Below are positions 22,552-35,455 of a stretch of DNA of 64,000 nucleotides, one piece after another. Each line of letters begins with the position of its first letter. The stretch's first letter is position 1. This DNA comes from Siderastrea siderea (lineage: Eukaryota > Cnidaria > Anthozoa > Scleractinia > Rhizangiidae): contig OZ034979.1 in the NCBI GenBank assembly GCA_964030785.1, forward strand, positions 10,377,383-10,441,382. The letters run 5' to 3'. The position numbers were made by a program, and so were the translations under genes. Below the pieces are notes generated by a model, which saw only the letters and a list, made by a program, of their open reading frames with translations, was not told the origin of the DNA and made no database searches.

Positions 22552-25500
22552 ATGCGGTTCATTATTTTCGCCCTCCTTCTTGTCGGATCTGCAACAAACG
22601 GTAAGCTCATCTATTTTTGAACTTTTCTGGGACTTCGATTGAATCATCAAAAACAGGTTTTAATCAGCGCGAAAATCGATCCAAATTTGTTGCCGAATTA
22701 TTTTCACAGCACGTTAATTACATTGTGGGTGTTAAAACTTCGTTCGCCAGTGACCTTTAAATTATGTTCCTATTAATCCATGCCGTTTCGTAACCTCTAA
22801 TTAGGCGTAAACCGTTAGAGAATTATATCTACCCAAGAGGAAAGATTGCTTGAATAAACACACGAGGACATACACTTTTATAAAGACAAATGCGCTAGTC
22901 ACATCCGGCATTAGGTGATGGCTAAGTTTTGCAATGTTCTTTGCATCCAAGTGGTCCCATCGCTCAACATCAACGGCTTCAAAAGAAACATTCGATTCTG
23001 GGGCAAGGGTCGACCACTAAGCCTTATAAATTAAGAACTACATGAAGCATTCTTAATGAAAAGTAAATAAATAATAAATAATTCGCGGGCGTAGAGATTC
23101 TGATGGCTAAATTTGTAATGATGAATCACTTGAAATATTAACTGCTGAAAAATTGTGATATTTTTGCTCCAAATACTCGTTTGTTTTTCAACGTGCCTTC
23201 TCTTAAAATCACTTTTTGTTTTGTTTAAATGGCAAAGTCTAAAGAAATAGTTGGAATGGCTACCTGTGATGAAGTTGCAAAATTCAACTTGAAAAGAAAT
23301 TCGAGGATATTTTTAATAAAAGGAAACCATTCTTGTAAATCACAGAACTTGCTTTGCAACCGCAAATTGAAATATTGCCAGAGGAACAGAGAAGGGGGCT
23401 AAATTTACCTTTTATCATCTAAGGAATTTGAATCTTTTTTCGTGATATTTGACGGGCAATTTGCACAAGAAAAGATATATAAACTGAAAATTCCATCCAG
23501 TATTGGCTTGTTAGGTTCTTCAAGCGAAATATAGCTATAGACTGGATATTGAACGTGAACTGTGAAAAAACCTAGTTAATTGATAAGATTAATTTACAAT
23601 TTTTTGTAACAGTTTCAAAGCTCAATTACACTTAACACATGGAGAAACTAGAGAGATTGGAATTGCTTGAAACTAAAAAAAAGGTTACAGTAAACATCAC
23701 AGCGAAAGAAAACAGTGGCATTTAAGTACGCCGACGGTACATATATGGTTCAAGATGCGGTGACTTAAAATACAAAGAAACTAATTCAGCGAACTATAAT
23801 AAAAATTCTGTCGCCTTCCGTTGGGGCAGTTTTCGCCGAAACCAATTAGGACGGCCAGAGCTGTCTAAGTGGTCCTTGTCGATTCGGCGCGGTTTTTCAA
23901 CTTATGTTTATTTAACCGCAAAAGCAATTGGTATTTCACTCAAATGCCATCGATCTTGCAAAGATTGGGCTTCTGTTTTCAAAGTTCGAAGATAAAGCAA
24001 CCATGAGAAATTAAAAAACATATACATATTTTAAAAGACACTTTGTTGCTAGCCAAAATATTACATCAAATTGTATTAATTCTCAGTTTAAGGAAAACGG
24101 ACAATACATAACTGGTTCTTATTTTTAGTTTCAGTACTGCATGTAATATTGTCGAATTTCTTCGAGTTTAAACTTTTGTTCGATCAAAAATTATGCCAGT
24201 TTGTTCAACCTGAATATGGTCAAAGAGAACTAAATGTTACGACAATTTTGTCATGTGTTCCTTCGTTGCTAATTGAAGAGGCATCGCTTTAAGCCCTTTA
24301 AGGAGATGCATTTAAACAATGAAAAAACTGAATGGAATTTGTCCTTAAAACTTGCACGAACTTAAACGTACAAAACCCATTAAGTGCCAACAGAAGATGG
24401 TTTTCGAAATAGCTACTAAACAACGAAAATAGTTAAAACACGGCTATTGATTATTTAGTAGTTTTTAGGGTATTTTAAAAACAGAAAAACACGACAAACA
24501 TATGCCTTCAGATGCTTTAAATATATGCTCTTCTTTCGAGAGCTTTCCAAGTGGAGTTCGAGACATAATGTCGACTAAATTGACATGTGTTGCTTTAAGA
24601 AATTGAAACGCCGTTTTTTGAACGCTTCTAGCTCATCGTTTTGACGTTTCAGTCCAAACATTACCAAGCACGCGTTTAAGTACCCTCTAACAGCTATATT
24701 ACTTCAAATGATTTGTTAAATTGCATTGAGTTTTCTGACAAATTTATGCTGCATTGTGGCTGAGACAATATAGAAATATGGAATTTTAAATAGAAATGAT
24801 ATGAGTCCAGACTTAACAGCAATATCTTTTCCCGCAAAGACAAAACAAATCAAAGCCCTCCAAAGCGAAGCATTCCTAAAGCCTGTGCTAAAGGAAAACG
24901 GCGGAGAGTTAACAAGAATTCAAACTCATTGAGAGTATATGAGAGTCAGTGAGAGTTCATAAGAGTTAGAGCCAAAAGAGAGCGAAGAGGGATTTAATCT
25001 CCATCAATTTCAATGAAAATTCAAGCAAATTCCAACTCGGAGAGCGTATCGGAGTCGATGAGAGTGCATGAGAATTAGAGAGTAATCAAGAACGACAGTT
25101 TAAACTATCTTCGATTTTAATAACAACAATTGGAGATTTAAACTCTTCTAAAGTGTACCAGAGTCGCCGAAAGCACAAGAGAGTACAGACCCATTGAGAC
25201 TGCGAGTTTTAACTCTCGGCAACTCTCAGTCACTCTTATTTGACTAAGGATTAACAAACACAAGAAATTTCAGATCATTTCTTGGGATGAGGGCTGTATC
25301 TGACCACTTCCAAACGAAAATTAAGTGTGCCATTGCAGCTTTAGTTTTTGTAGATCACGTCCATATTTACTGAGTCGATTTGAAGGCCGTAAAGTGAGTT
25401 TGCTGAGAACAGCTATAAGATAATAACATCGTCGTTTCACAACTAATGTAGAATACTTTTTTTGAGTCCCTTTTTTCACTTACTGCATGATCGATGTCTT

Positions 25501-28500
25501 TCTTGTTCTTGTTACTAAGCTTAGCATCTAGTCGTACGTTCTTTCCATATTATCGTTGTGTTTTCCAGTATTAGTGAACAACTAGCGGAGAGCTGAAAAC
25601 AACAGGGGGTAAGGTATCGAAGAAACATCTTTTATCCTCTCTGTTTTCGTCCATTTTACATCCTTGCGTTTTGCAGCTTTTGGACAAAACCTATGCTAAA
25701 TTCCACAGTCAAGACTTATCTAGGCTAAGGAGAAATATATTGTGTTGTATTTAGTACAGTTCTTCTCGCCGGAAATTACGTCCTAGGTCGTATTGTACCT
25801 ACATCGAACCAGCAACAAAACACGAGCAAACAGGATTAAAATGAGGGAATGCTACGCAAAGCTTTAGTTCTCGTTCCTTCGCTGAACACTAAAGTCAGCT
25901 CAGCTTCGTAGCAAAAAAGGACTGAAAAAACACCCCACAAAAGACCATATTACCAAATACATAATGTTGTTAACAAGCTTAAGGTCTTTGGATTCCACTA
26001 AAGTTAGGTAAATCGGCCGCTTTTGCTTTGGAAACCTCTAAATAAATACAAAAAGCTTCAATAGGTTTTTGACGCAAAATACTGCCAAATTTTGTTTAAA
26101 AAATGGTGCTTGAATAAAAGTTGCCTTATTTTTTACCTTTTTCCAGAACGAAAATCGAATGCGCTAAGATTTATTTATTTGTAACTGTTAACGAACAGCA
26201 GGTAATTGTGGCTCTTTACAAAAAAGCAAGCAGCATACCTTAACTCTCAGACGATGGGAAACGGTTAAAATTGTGTACACCAATATTTCACTGATTTATC
26301 CTTCTAGAAGGTTCAAAAACAACTGGAAAATGAAAAATATACGTTTGGAAAAGTTTTCTATCAAGAAACAAGGAACAAGAATATACAAAAGAAACTAAAT
26401 CGTGCCTTATTAAGGCATTGGTTTTTAGAGAGGCAAAATGCTTGTACCCCCCCTCCCCCACTGAAATTGCTGTTCGCGTCGTGTTAGCACTTCGCAATTA
26501 CGAAAGCCGCGCTCAAAAAACGGATCAGTTCTCGTCTTATTTAAGACAGGTCTTAAGTCTTTTGTAAAAAGGCGTATTTTCTCTGGCTTAATACCCTGTA
26601 TGTCGTATTTTATCGTTTTAGCCCCCCTGTCGTCGGACATTGTTCTCCAGACGCCCTTAAACTCATTTCCTACCCTCCCAAGTGTTCCGTAATTTGCAAT
26701 AATTTAGTTACCTCGCTGTGTAGTTTTAAATAAACAGGAAAATCATGGTAGTGAGTTTCCGCCCTTTTGCGACCTTCGCTTGCAAACCTTGTTATTTTAA
26801 ATGGTTATAATTTCCGCTCTGAAAGTGTAATCTATCATCTGCTATTAAAGAAGTCTAAGAAAACGATTGCGAACAAAAACAAACACGTAAGCCCACAGGC
26901 AATTTAGCGGAGGCGATCTGATTCGGGGGTCGTGAGTTAAAATCTCAACAGGGTCTAAGTATTCTTATTTTTTTGGCCCCTCAGTGACCCCAATTTTTTT
27001 TTTTTTTGTCAGGGGTTAGCAGTCCAGGGAAAAATCTTCAGCGCACTTTCCCCCTTTACCTGAATGCATACAAATTGCATGTTTGATACCTTTTTGCGTT
27101 AGCTGAACTCTATGGTAAAACACGTGTGGCATGCCCGCTCGTGCAACATGATGTTCTGGCCAATGAAGGCAAATATGTTGTCACTTCAGCCAATCAGATC
27201 AAAGCATAATTAAATCTCATCTTGTTTCTAAAATGACCCAACAATCAATATGTTCGCGGTATTAATGCGTTTTTAAGATAACATAATAATTACAAAGTGG
27301 CAAACTTGAGTGGTCAAGGAAAATTAAATAATGTTAAAATACTAAAGCAACATGATCGGTCTACATGTCCTGGTTTTCTAAGCAACACTTTCAAACTATA
27401 TAAATTTGGCCATGAAAAACACAAAAGTCGGGCTAAAAACAACTCGAATTATTAAATTTACCTATATTCCTGATCGTTTTCGTGCGCGCAAGACATTTCC
27501 TACCATATTGAGGTATTTGATTCAAGCGATAAGTCCACCTTGTGTAACCTATCGCTAAGGTTAAAAGATTTTGCAGAAAGCAATATTGATACGTTCCAGT
27601 TTATGCCAAGGCCATCTTTGAGTAGCTGCCATGTTGTTATGCACTACAAACACATTTCTTACATTTTTAAAATCTTGTTCATACTACCTCCGACATTCAC
27701 ATTCCTCTTGTTTCTGTTGGTTTTCTTGAGTTATTTCATTACTTCTAGCCTTCACTCATTTCAATTCAAAAGTCACCTAAAACTCTGTGCTCTTTTCTGT
27801 TTTTCCCCCAAAACCCACGCCTATCGACGGGAGCGATTTTTTGCTTGCACAGGCGATGCGATCTTTATCAAAAATGGTCAGCGACATATTTTAACAAAAC
27901 AAAAATCGGTTTTGTCGGGACAAATTCAACTCAACGAATTTCTGGCGATTTGAATCTGCGGAGGAAATTTCCATTCAAATGACCATTGAAATAAAAGATG
28001 TTCAGCAGTTGCTTCCTGGGTTGTTGTTAGTTACTTGTACAATTTTTTAGTCTGTGGATAAGATCATAAAGTGTGATCATTAGGTTAAAATGAAAGCTAC
28101 TGAGCAGTACTTTCCTGTGGTACTGTTAATTATGCTGTACAAGGTGGTTCTAACTTTTGAGTCTGTGGATGAAATCATTAAGTGTGATCATTCAGATGAA
28201 AGCTACTGAGCCGTACTTTCGTGTGGTACTGTTTATTATGCATCGCAAGACGGTTGAAAATTTGAGTGAAGTAAAAGCTGTGGAGATGTACTTTCGGTTG
28301 CTGTTGTTTTTAATTTGACTGAAGTTTACGATGTGGTAAGTTTTGAACACTAATGTTATCAATATTTTACTAGGTTTGGAAGACTCTTTCGTCATCACCA
28401 CAGATGAAGATGAGCCAGTAACCTTTGACTTCCTAAAGAACAAAAAGGCTTCGGACAAGCTCGCTCCGAAGGTTATAATTCTCGAACAACCAAAATACGG

Positions 28501-31500
28501 AGCATTCGCCAACTCTCCAGATGGAAATCTCAACCTACAAAACGAAATGTGCGATGCTCATGCAACGTACATCCCAAACGAAGATTTCTCGGGTGAAGAT
28601 GTTTTCATGTATTCGTATCTTTACGAAAACCTTACGACAACTTCCGATGGCAAGCTCCAAGCTCGAATCATCGTTCGCCCAAAGCCCGATGCTATAATGG
28701 CGCATTCTGATGAGGTCACCATGACAACAGATGATGGTCATCTGCATATTCCAGTGTTGAAGAATGACCACAGCAAGGATGGGTCAGCGGTCTGTATTAC
28801 CACAGAAAAGAAGCATTTCTCTGAAGGATCCCAGGTACTTAAAGTACACAACGAGAACTAACTTAGCACTAACACGCCTTAGGTCCCAAGAACAATAGAA
28901 AGGGACAATTTTGCTCCCAAAAATAAACATCATTAGTGGAGTTCCTAATAAGGAGGCAAGCTACTCTGTAATATGATTATGTGGACAATAGCGGAACTGA
29001 AAATTGCTTTCCAGGAAAGTTAATAATAAAATTTCCATCATGAAAAAGTGAAAAGGAGATAAAAGAGGTTATCCCTTTCAAGTTTATCTCCCTCAAGGGG
29101 TGTTAACTGCAAAAGGGAAGCTGATTGGAATATCAGTGTAGATAAAGATGAAACAGACATCAAAACGAGGAAGAGTGCTTATGGAAAGAAGGAAGTTACT
29201 TATTCACTTTCTGCAGAATGTGGAGTTAAAAAAATATTAGAACAATCATTCCCCCACTAAAATACGGCACGTTTTTCGAGGCAAGGGATTGTCCTTTAAT
29301 TAATTAGTTAGTTAATTAATTGCCATTAAATTGTATAAATAAATTCAAATTTAACATATTTTTCTTCGTTAGCAGGTGAAATTTGAAGAAATAGCAGAAG
29401 CTCTTGGCATGACAGCTGTACAACAGAAGCCACCCAAGGCCCCAGATTGCCTGTTTGACCAGTTTGATCCAAACTTGAAAATCTGGATTCCTGGGTCATT
29501 TTGCATCGTCGAGCTCAGTGCTGGCGCCGTGGCAACCGCTGACTATGATGGCGATGGGCTCATGGATATTTACTACGCGCGCATGGATGGTCCTGACCAG
29601 CTGTGGCGTAACCTTGGTAACGGGACTTTCCAGGACTACACGGCCGAAGCGAACCTGAGCTCCACTGCTTTCCATCGCTCATCAGCGGTAACTTTTGTGG
29701 ACATTGACAACGATGGTGACCTGGACTTGTATGTGGGTACCATGGCGGAAAGCAGGTTTTACCTGTACATAAACGACGGCATGGGCCATTATACAGAGGA
29801 CGCAGAGGAGAGGGGCCTTGCTCTACACCCTACAATACCGCCCTTCAAAACAAGCTGCATGACCATTGCTGTTGGAGACTATGACAAAGATGGATGGCTG
29901 GATCTTTACACTACCGAATGGCTGCCTCATCTTGATCTCACCTTCGACTACAACAACGCCTCGCACTCTCTCTGCCGTTTGTTTAGAAACCTTGGCGCGC
30001 AAGGCAAGCCGGGATACTTTGAAGACGCAACGGTGCGCGCGGGACTGGGGAAGACCAAACAGCCGAGTGTGGACGCTGATAGGTTTGGAGGCGTTGATGT
30101 ACGATATTATGGGGTAATGAACACGGGGTTACTCCGCGATATCATTCCAGGACCTTTCAAGCTGGCCGCCATGTTCACCGATTTAGACGGCGACGGTAAG
30201 AAGTTAATTAAAGAATGAATTAAATTTAAGAAAAATATTTTAACCTAAGTTTTTGACTTTGTCCATATTGTAATGCACTCGCCAATGTTAAGCGCGAGGG
30301 GAGATAGGCAGATGCGCGGCATTTTACTTTTTCTATCCCCACCCTCGGGCGCTTTCTTTTAGCTTCTTTGACTGTCAAATGCGCGACGATCAACTAAAAA
30401 TAATATTAATCTTTTCGAAACGTACTGCACAACAAACGGTACATCAGGAAAGTACTGGATGGTCACATCTTAGGATTTCATCCACAGACTTAAATATGGA
30501 GCATTTCTTTAAATTTGGCAGAATGAAAAAGAAAAGGACGCCAAATAGAAGTTTATGAAAGCAATTGCTGCCGAATTAGGATTTAAACGACAATTTCATC
30601 TTTGTCCAGGTTTGCAATGTGAAAGCTTAAGTATGAAAACTTTTCGGAGGTTTCCATGTTTGTCGTGTGAAAGCATCTGTAACTCTTTCTTCAGGTTACC
30701 AGGATCTTGTAGTGAACGGAGATTTCAGAACAAGCGATCTTTTTTGGAACAATGGCGATGGAACTTTTACTCAGGGCACCGAGGAGTCCGGTGTAGGCAC
30801 GGACGAGAATGGCATGGGCTCCACTGTAGGAGACTATGACCTGGACGGGCGACAGGACTGGTTTGTGGGAAGTATTCACATGTCCAAGGAACAGATGGAA
30901 CCTTTCAGAGACGTGTACCTTGGCGGCGGAATCATATTTGGCAATACTGGAAACAGGCTTTTCAGGTTTGTTGTGTTAACGAACTGACATTATCGTCGGA
31001 CCAATCGCATTCTCGAGTATTTTTATGATCAATAACTTTACGACTGAATTGACCAATCAGAACAATTACCAACCAGAGACTAAAAACCATGAACATTATT
31101 TCTTGATTCTGAACATTATTTTCGTTCATCCTGATAAAATGTGAATCAATTATCAGTAGCCGTCATTTTCAGGACAACTCTCACGGGTTCAGACTGTTTA
31201 CTAGCCAACACAGGGGTAGTTGGCTGGGGGTGGGGGGTAGGGGAGAGACTAGAAGTCCAGAAACACGAACAATGACAGAACGTTGTATATCTAAGGGGCA
31301 AAACCAAAACCTTTAAATGTTGTGTCTTCTGATTTCACCGTTTTATGGTCCCCGTAATTTTCATTTTTTCATATGAAAACAACGTGCTCTTTCCAAATCT
31401 AGTGAGGTAGCGGTTTATCAAATGTACTTCAAAATAGAGATGTTTAAGTCAAGAAAGGTGACAATTTACAAAAGGTTTCCACTTTGCGGAGGTTCCAGTC

Positions 31501-34500
31501 ACAGTTAGAAAAACGTAGGAAAACGCTAGCGGGCGTCAGTTCAAAAGAGATGTTCAAGTAACAAAGTTGTCTGCTTAAGTGAAGGGTCGGTCAACGACGG
31601 TTCGTCTTTAATCATTTCATTCTTTTATAGGAACGAGGGTGGTCGCAAATTTTCCGATCAGACAGACGCAGCCGGTGTTCGGTATGGGAACTGGGCCTGG
31701 GGATCAGCCTTCTTGGATTACGACAACGACGGAGACCTGGATCTGATTCACACGAATGGCTTTGATGACCCGGATGTCACAGACACGGACTTCCTTCATC
31801 ACACACCCACTCGTCTCTATGACAACATGTTTTTCGAGGACAATGACGGCTCCGCCCGGTTTCAGGAAACTGGGTTCAACAAAGGCATCACTGATGTTTT
31901 TGACGGACGAGGTGTTATTGTCTTCGACTACGAAGAAGACGGGGACTTAGATGTGTTTATCGTGAACAATGCCAATCGGCCGGTTTTTTATCGCAACATC
32001 GGCAGCAACAAAAACGATTATATTCGTGTGAAAGTTCTTGAAGCCAGCGTCGACAGAGAAAGCGTAGGCGCAATGGTCTACCTGTATTCCCCTCGACTGG
32101 AGAAAGAAATCATGCGCGAAGTCCGAAGCACATCCGGGTTTTCATCTCAGGGTGAGTACGTCGCGCATTTCGGGTTGGGTTCGGAAACCGAAGACACTTT
32201 CCGAATCCGCATCTACTGGCCAGTCACGAACAACACTCGTATCATCCACAACGTTCCTCGGCGATCCTCGGTTACAGTTCGGGACATTTGGGGACATCGC
32301 AATGCTGTTGAAGAGACAAAATCTCCGAGTGAGTCAGTTCCAAGCTGCACCAGGCTGCTAGTGAAGGAGGTGGCCCGGAAACCAGCGCATGGGCAAGTGG
32401 TGGTGGGACCTAAGCACGTGACTTATTACCCTGACGCGGATTTTGCTGGTGAAGATAGTTTCAACTACGCCGTGAGTGACGGAGTGAGTTCGGCTATCGC
32501 TACTGTCAACGTCAAGGTAAGAAAAAATCGGACTACCGTGCGCACATGTGTAAACTTCATAAGCTACAAAAAGTTTGACAATTCATGAAAGCAGGAGAGA
32601 TCATAAATTACAGATTTATACCTCAACTGAATGCGCAATAAAGCGGGATAAATTTTATACAGCCATTATAATACAGCCATTAAATCTTATCGCGATACTA
32701 AATGTATAAGAGGAAGAAGTAAACGCTACAACTTAAAACGTACGGTCGAGAGAAATTGGTTTTTCCTGGCAGCATGGCATCAGTCAATACTCCCAGCTGA
32801 GAAATTTCATTGAGAAAATAGATGTTGATCATTCTTGCAATATGAAGGGTTGTACTCCTGGGTAAACAAACTAGAGTTAAACCACGAACTTCAGTGGCTG
32901 TTCCGCAGGGTTGTCCAAAACTTTTCAAGTAGCTGGCAAAACTTTCTAAGTAGCCGGACAGTGATTTTTGAGCGCCGAAGGCGATCCCCTCTAGGGGGGT
33001 CTGGGGACATGCCCCCTCAGGACATTTTTACATTTTAAGTCCCCGGAAACAGAATTTCCTTGATTCTGAGCACAAATTTCCAATAATGACAGTCCCAAAA
33101 GTAATCATAACTTTTCAATTATATTTAAATATATAAACTCATGCCTTCAGTGGTTTTCTACATGTAATTCCCAGAACTCAACGTAAGGAACTAATAATCG
33201 TGTATCTCTGTGCCAACCAGATTATTTTTAAGTCAATAAACTGCAATGGGAAGTAAGTTTCATTTTCATTTTTCTGCGCCAGTAACGGAACGAATAATTT
33301 GTCTTAACAAAATACATATATGTCACAAAAGTAGCCGGCACAAACGACCCAATTAGCCGGTTCATTCTGCCGGCTGCCGGCTGTTAGGGACAACCCTGTT
33401 CCGTTGAATTTCAAACGGTAACGTCGCAGTGCTATCATGTGGCGGAACTAAATTTAAGAATTTCACTTGTCATTACCAGGTCACTAAAGTGGAAAGCCCC
33501 GCGCCAACCCCAGAGCAGCTAACAGAGAAATTTCCTCGCTTGGACGGTGTGAACAACAACCCTACCCACCCCGACTGCGGCAAGCCATTCATGCCTCTAC
33601 TGCGCCTGCTACCTCCCGCATACGACGACGGCTTTGACGCACCAGCAGGCTCAAACAGATCGAGCCCACGACTTATTTCTAACATTGTATGTGACCAGCG
33701 GACTGATATCTTCAGCAAGGCCGGTCTGAACGACTTCCACATGCACTTTGGTCAAATGTTGGCTCATGACACTGATTTTGCCACACCATACGCAAACTTC
33801 TTGACCACTGACAATCTGGGTATCCCGATTCCCGAGGGAGACCCGTGGTTTGACCCACACGGCTCGGGCAAGGAAATTATGCGATTCAGGCGATCAGGGA
33901 TAATACAGACCAGCGGTAAACTACATGGAAGACCACGTGAGCAGGTAATGATGGCAACATGTTAGCCCCTAGCCTTTGGTGGGAGAAAACGAGTTATGTT
34001 TCGATGTTGCATATGTGACTTGTTGTAATTCGACCTGGAGGGAGGGCCTAGATTTTTCTTAGGCTCACAACTGGTTTGACGTAATCCGAAAGGCTTCAAA
34101 ACTGCTGAGAAAAAAATGCTACCGCTGCCAAGTGCGGGATACCATACAACCGGTACCAAGCACGGGAAAACAAGAGAACCAAGACACGATTTGTTTTAAA
34201 CAAGAGAATCTTTAAGCAAAAGTACAGAATCTTGGAAGCAGGGTATAATTACTCTTGACAGAAGCTTATTCTAACTTCCAATTTATTTTCTTATATCAAG
34301 GTGAACAAGGTTACAGCCTTCATAGATTTGTCCCTGGTGTACGGCTGCGATGAAGGTCGAGCCCTTGCACTGCGAACATTGAAGAACGGCAAACTCAAAC
34401 ATCAAGAAAGCGACATCCTCGACTTCAACACCAAGGAAGTGACCAACCTAAACCTCCTCAATGGACCACGTGACAAAATGCTGGTGTCAGGTGACAACCG

Positions 34501-35455
34501 AGTGAACGTGCAACCTGGTCTCATCGCTTTACACACCTTATGGTCACGTGAGCACAATCGCATCTGCGATGAGCTTCTCCAGCAGCCTGAAAACGAGAAT
34601 ATGGATGACGAAACTTTGTTCAACCACGCGCGCACTTTGGCCCGCGCTAAGTGGCAGAAAATAGTCTGGACTGAGTACCTGCCCACCGTGATCGGCCTGG
34701 AGGAGTATAAGAAACTTGGAGAGTACAAAGGATATAACTCGTCTATCAAGGTCGGTATCTTCAATGAGTTTGCTACGGCAGCTTTTAGGTTCGGTCACAG
34801 TCAAGTCGGAAATATTATGCCGCGATTGGACGAAAACTGGACCATGATCGGCAGCGGTCATTTATCCCTGCGTGACGCCTACTTCAACCCAGGGCGCGTG
34901 CTCCATGAGGGTGGTATCGAGCCGCTGATAAGAGGTATGTTGGTACAGAAGGCTCAGAATGTCGATGTGCAGTTCGCTGATTCCGTGCGTAACTTTCTCT
35001 TTGGAACCAACACGATGGGGCTTGACCTCGTGGCTATGAACATTCAGAGAGGCAGGGACCACGGTCTCCCAGATTACAACACCGTCCGAGAGGGTGTTGG
35101 CTTGCCAAAGCGCGCAACATTTGCAGATATAACTCCTGACAGGGCGGTACAAGAAAAGCTAGAAAAAGTTTATTCCAGCGTTGACGATATTGACCTCTGG
35201 ATCGGTGGTCTGGCTGAACCGCATGTCGAGGGGGGATGTGTGGGGGAAACTTTCGCTCGCATCATTGCACTACAGTATCGCGTTCTGCGTGACGGAGACC
35301 GATTCTGGTATGAAAATACGGACACAGCCTTGTACCAGCTGAAAGACAGAACCACTTTACCAACGGAAGGTACTGGTATGGTGGACATACTCTATAGAAA
35401 CACTGGAATTAAGTGGGATTCCAAAGGATCACCTTTCTTCGCCAAGGACATGTAA
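22552..35455 (+). CDS. Secreted cadherin-like / FG-GAP-UnbV (CRTAC1-like) / haem peroxidase fusion protein
   Basis: Seven exons: 22552-22600, 28374-28834, 29376-30195, 30695-30965, 31631-32516, 33480-33944 and 34301-35455 (TAA), together 1368 residues with all phases consistent. Residues 1-16 (MRFIIFALLLVGSATN) form a signal peptide. About 18-170 and 745-829 are bacterial-type cadherin-like/Ig domains (YIPNEDFSGEDVFMYSY; YYPDADFAGEDSFNYAVSDG). About 190-640 hold seven calcium-type FG-GAP/VCBS motifs (such as DYDGDGLMDIYY, DIDNDGDLDLYVG, DYDNDGDLDLIHTN). A UnbV/ASPIC domain follows (STSGFSSQGEYVAHFGLG, then IYWP), as in CRTAC1. Residues about 850-1368 are an animal haem peroxidase: distal His925 in GQMLAHDTDF, catalytic Arg1067 in WSREHNRICDELL and proximal His1150 in FRFGHSQVG. 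All key residues are present, so it should be active outside the cell. No C-terminal membrane segment is seen. The natural substrate is unknown; matrix cross-linking or defence is inference. The first intron is 5.8 kb. Confidence 0.9.
24895..25250. repeat. GAGAGT-rich repeat element
   Basis: GAGAGT/AAGAGT/GAGAAT hexamers recur every 8-15 bp (GAGAGTATATGAGAGTCAGT then GAGAGTTCATAAGAGTTAGA), with the reverse form ACTCTC clustered at the right end (TTAACTCTCGGCAACTCTCA). The opposite orientation at the two ends suggests a degraded inverted-repeat element of about 350 bp. Confidence 0.6.
26905..26990 (+). repeat. tRNA-like SINE fragment
   Basis: GGGGGTCGTGAGTTAAAATC followed by TCAACAGGGTC resembles the B-box arm of tRNA-derived SINEs (GGTCGTGGGTTCGAATCCC type), with mutations. 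It is followed by a T-rich tail. No cloverleaf of a working tRNA can be drawn. Confidence 0.4.
27975..28250 (+). repeat. About 106-bp satellite, array 2
   Basis: Two and a half units of the monomer described for array 1 (AAAGCTACTGAGCAGTACTT, then CCTGTGGTACTGTTAATTATG, ACAAGGTGGTTCTAACTTTT, GAGTCTGTGGATGAAATC) end about 120 bp before exon 2 of the peroxidase gene. Confidence 0.85.
30448..30497 (-). repeat. Fragment of the 106-bp satellite, reversed
   Basis: AAAGTACTGGATGGTCACAT followed by CTTAGGATTTCATCCACAGA is the reverse complement of the junction between two satellite units. It lies in the intron between exons 3 and 4 of the peroxidase gene. Confidence 0.7.
32906..33398. mobile_element. 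CAGGGTTGTCC-ended MITE in a peroxidase intron
   Basis: CAGGGTTGTCC (32906-32916) and GGACAACCCTG (33388-33398) are perfect inverted ends. TTCCG stands directly outside both (32901-32905 and 33399-33403). The interior carries TAGCCGG/CCGGCT units and a GGCGATCCCCTCTAGGGGGG block then TCTGGGGACATGCCCCC, a phrase I recall from other cnidarian repeats. Length is 493 bp. Confidence 0.8.

Larger units (their letters stand above)
22601..27974 (+). other. First intron of the peroxidase gene
   Basis: The intron runs from GTAAGC at 22601 to TTTTACTAG at 28373. Apart from the GAGAGT element (24895-25250), a SINE-like fragment (26905-26965), a (T)n run and the satellite at its 3' end, it contains no recognised feature. 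The open frame 27540-27953 (+) is hydrophobic by base composition and unsupported. Confidence 0.6.

Noticed and set aside
27540..27953. 137-codon + strand frame in the first intron of the peroxidase gene
   Set aside because: Its hydrophobic look comes from T-rich DNA, there is no domain, and it lies wholly inside an intron with clean splice partners on both sides.
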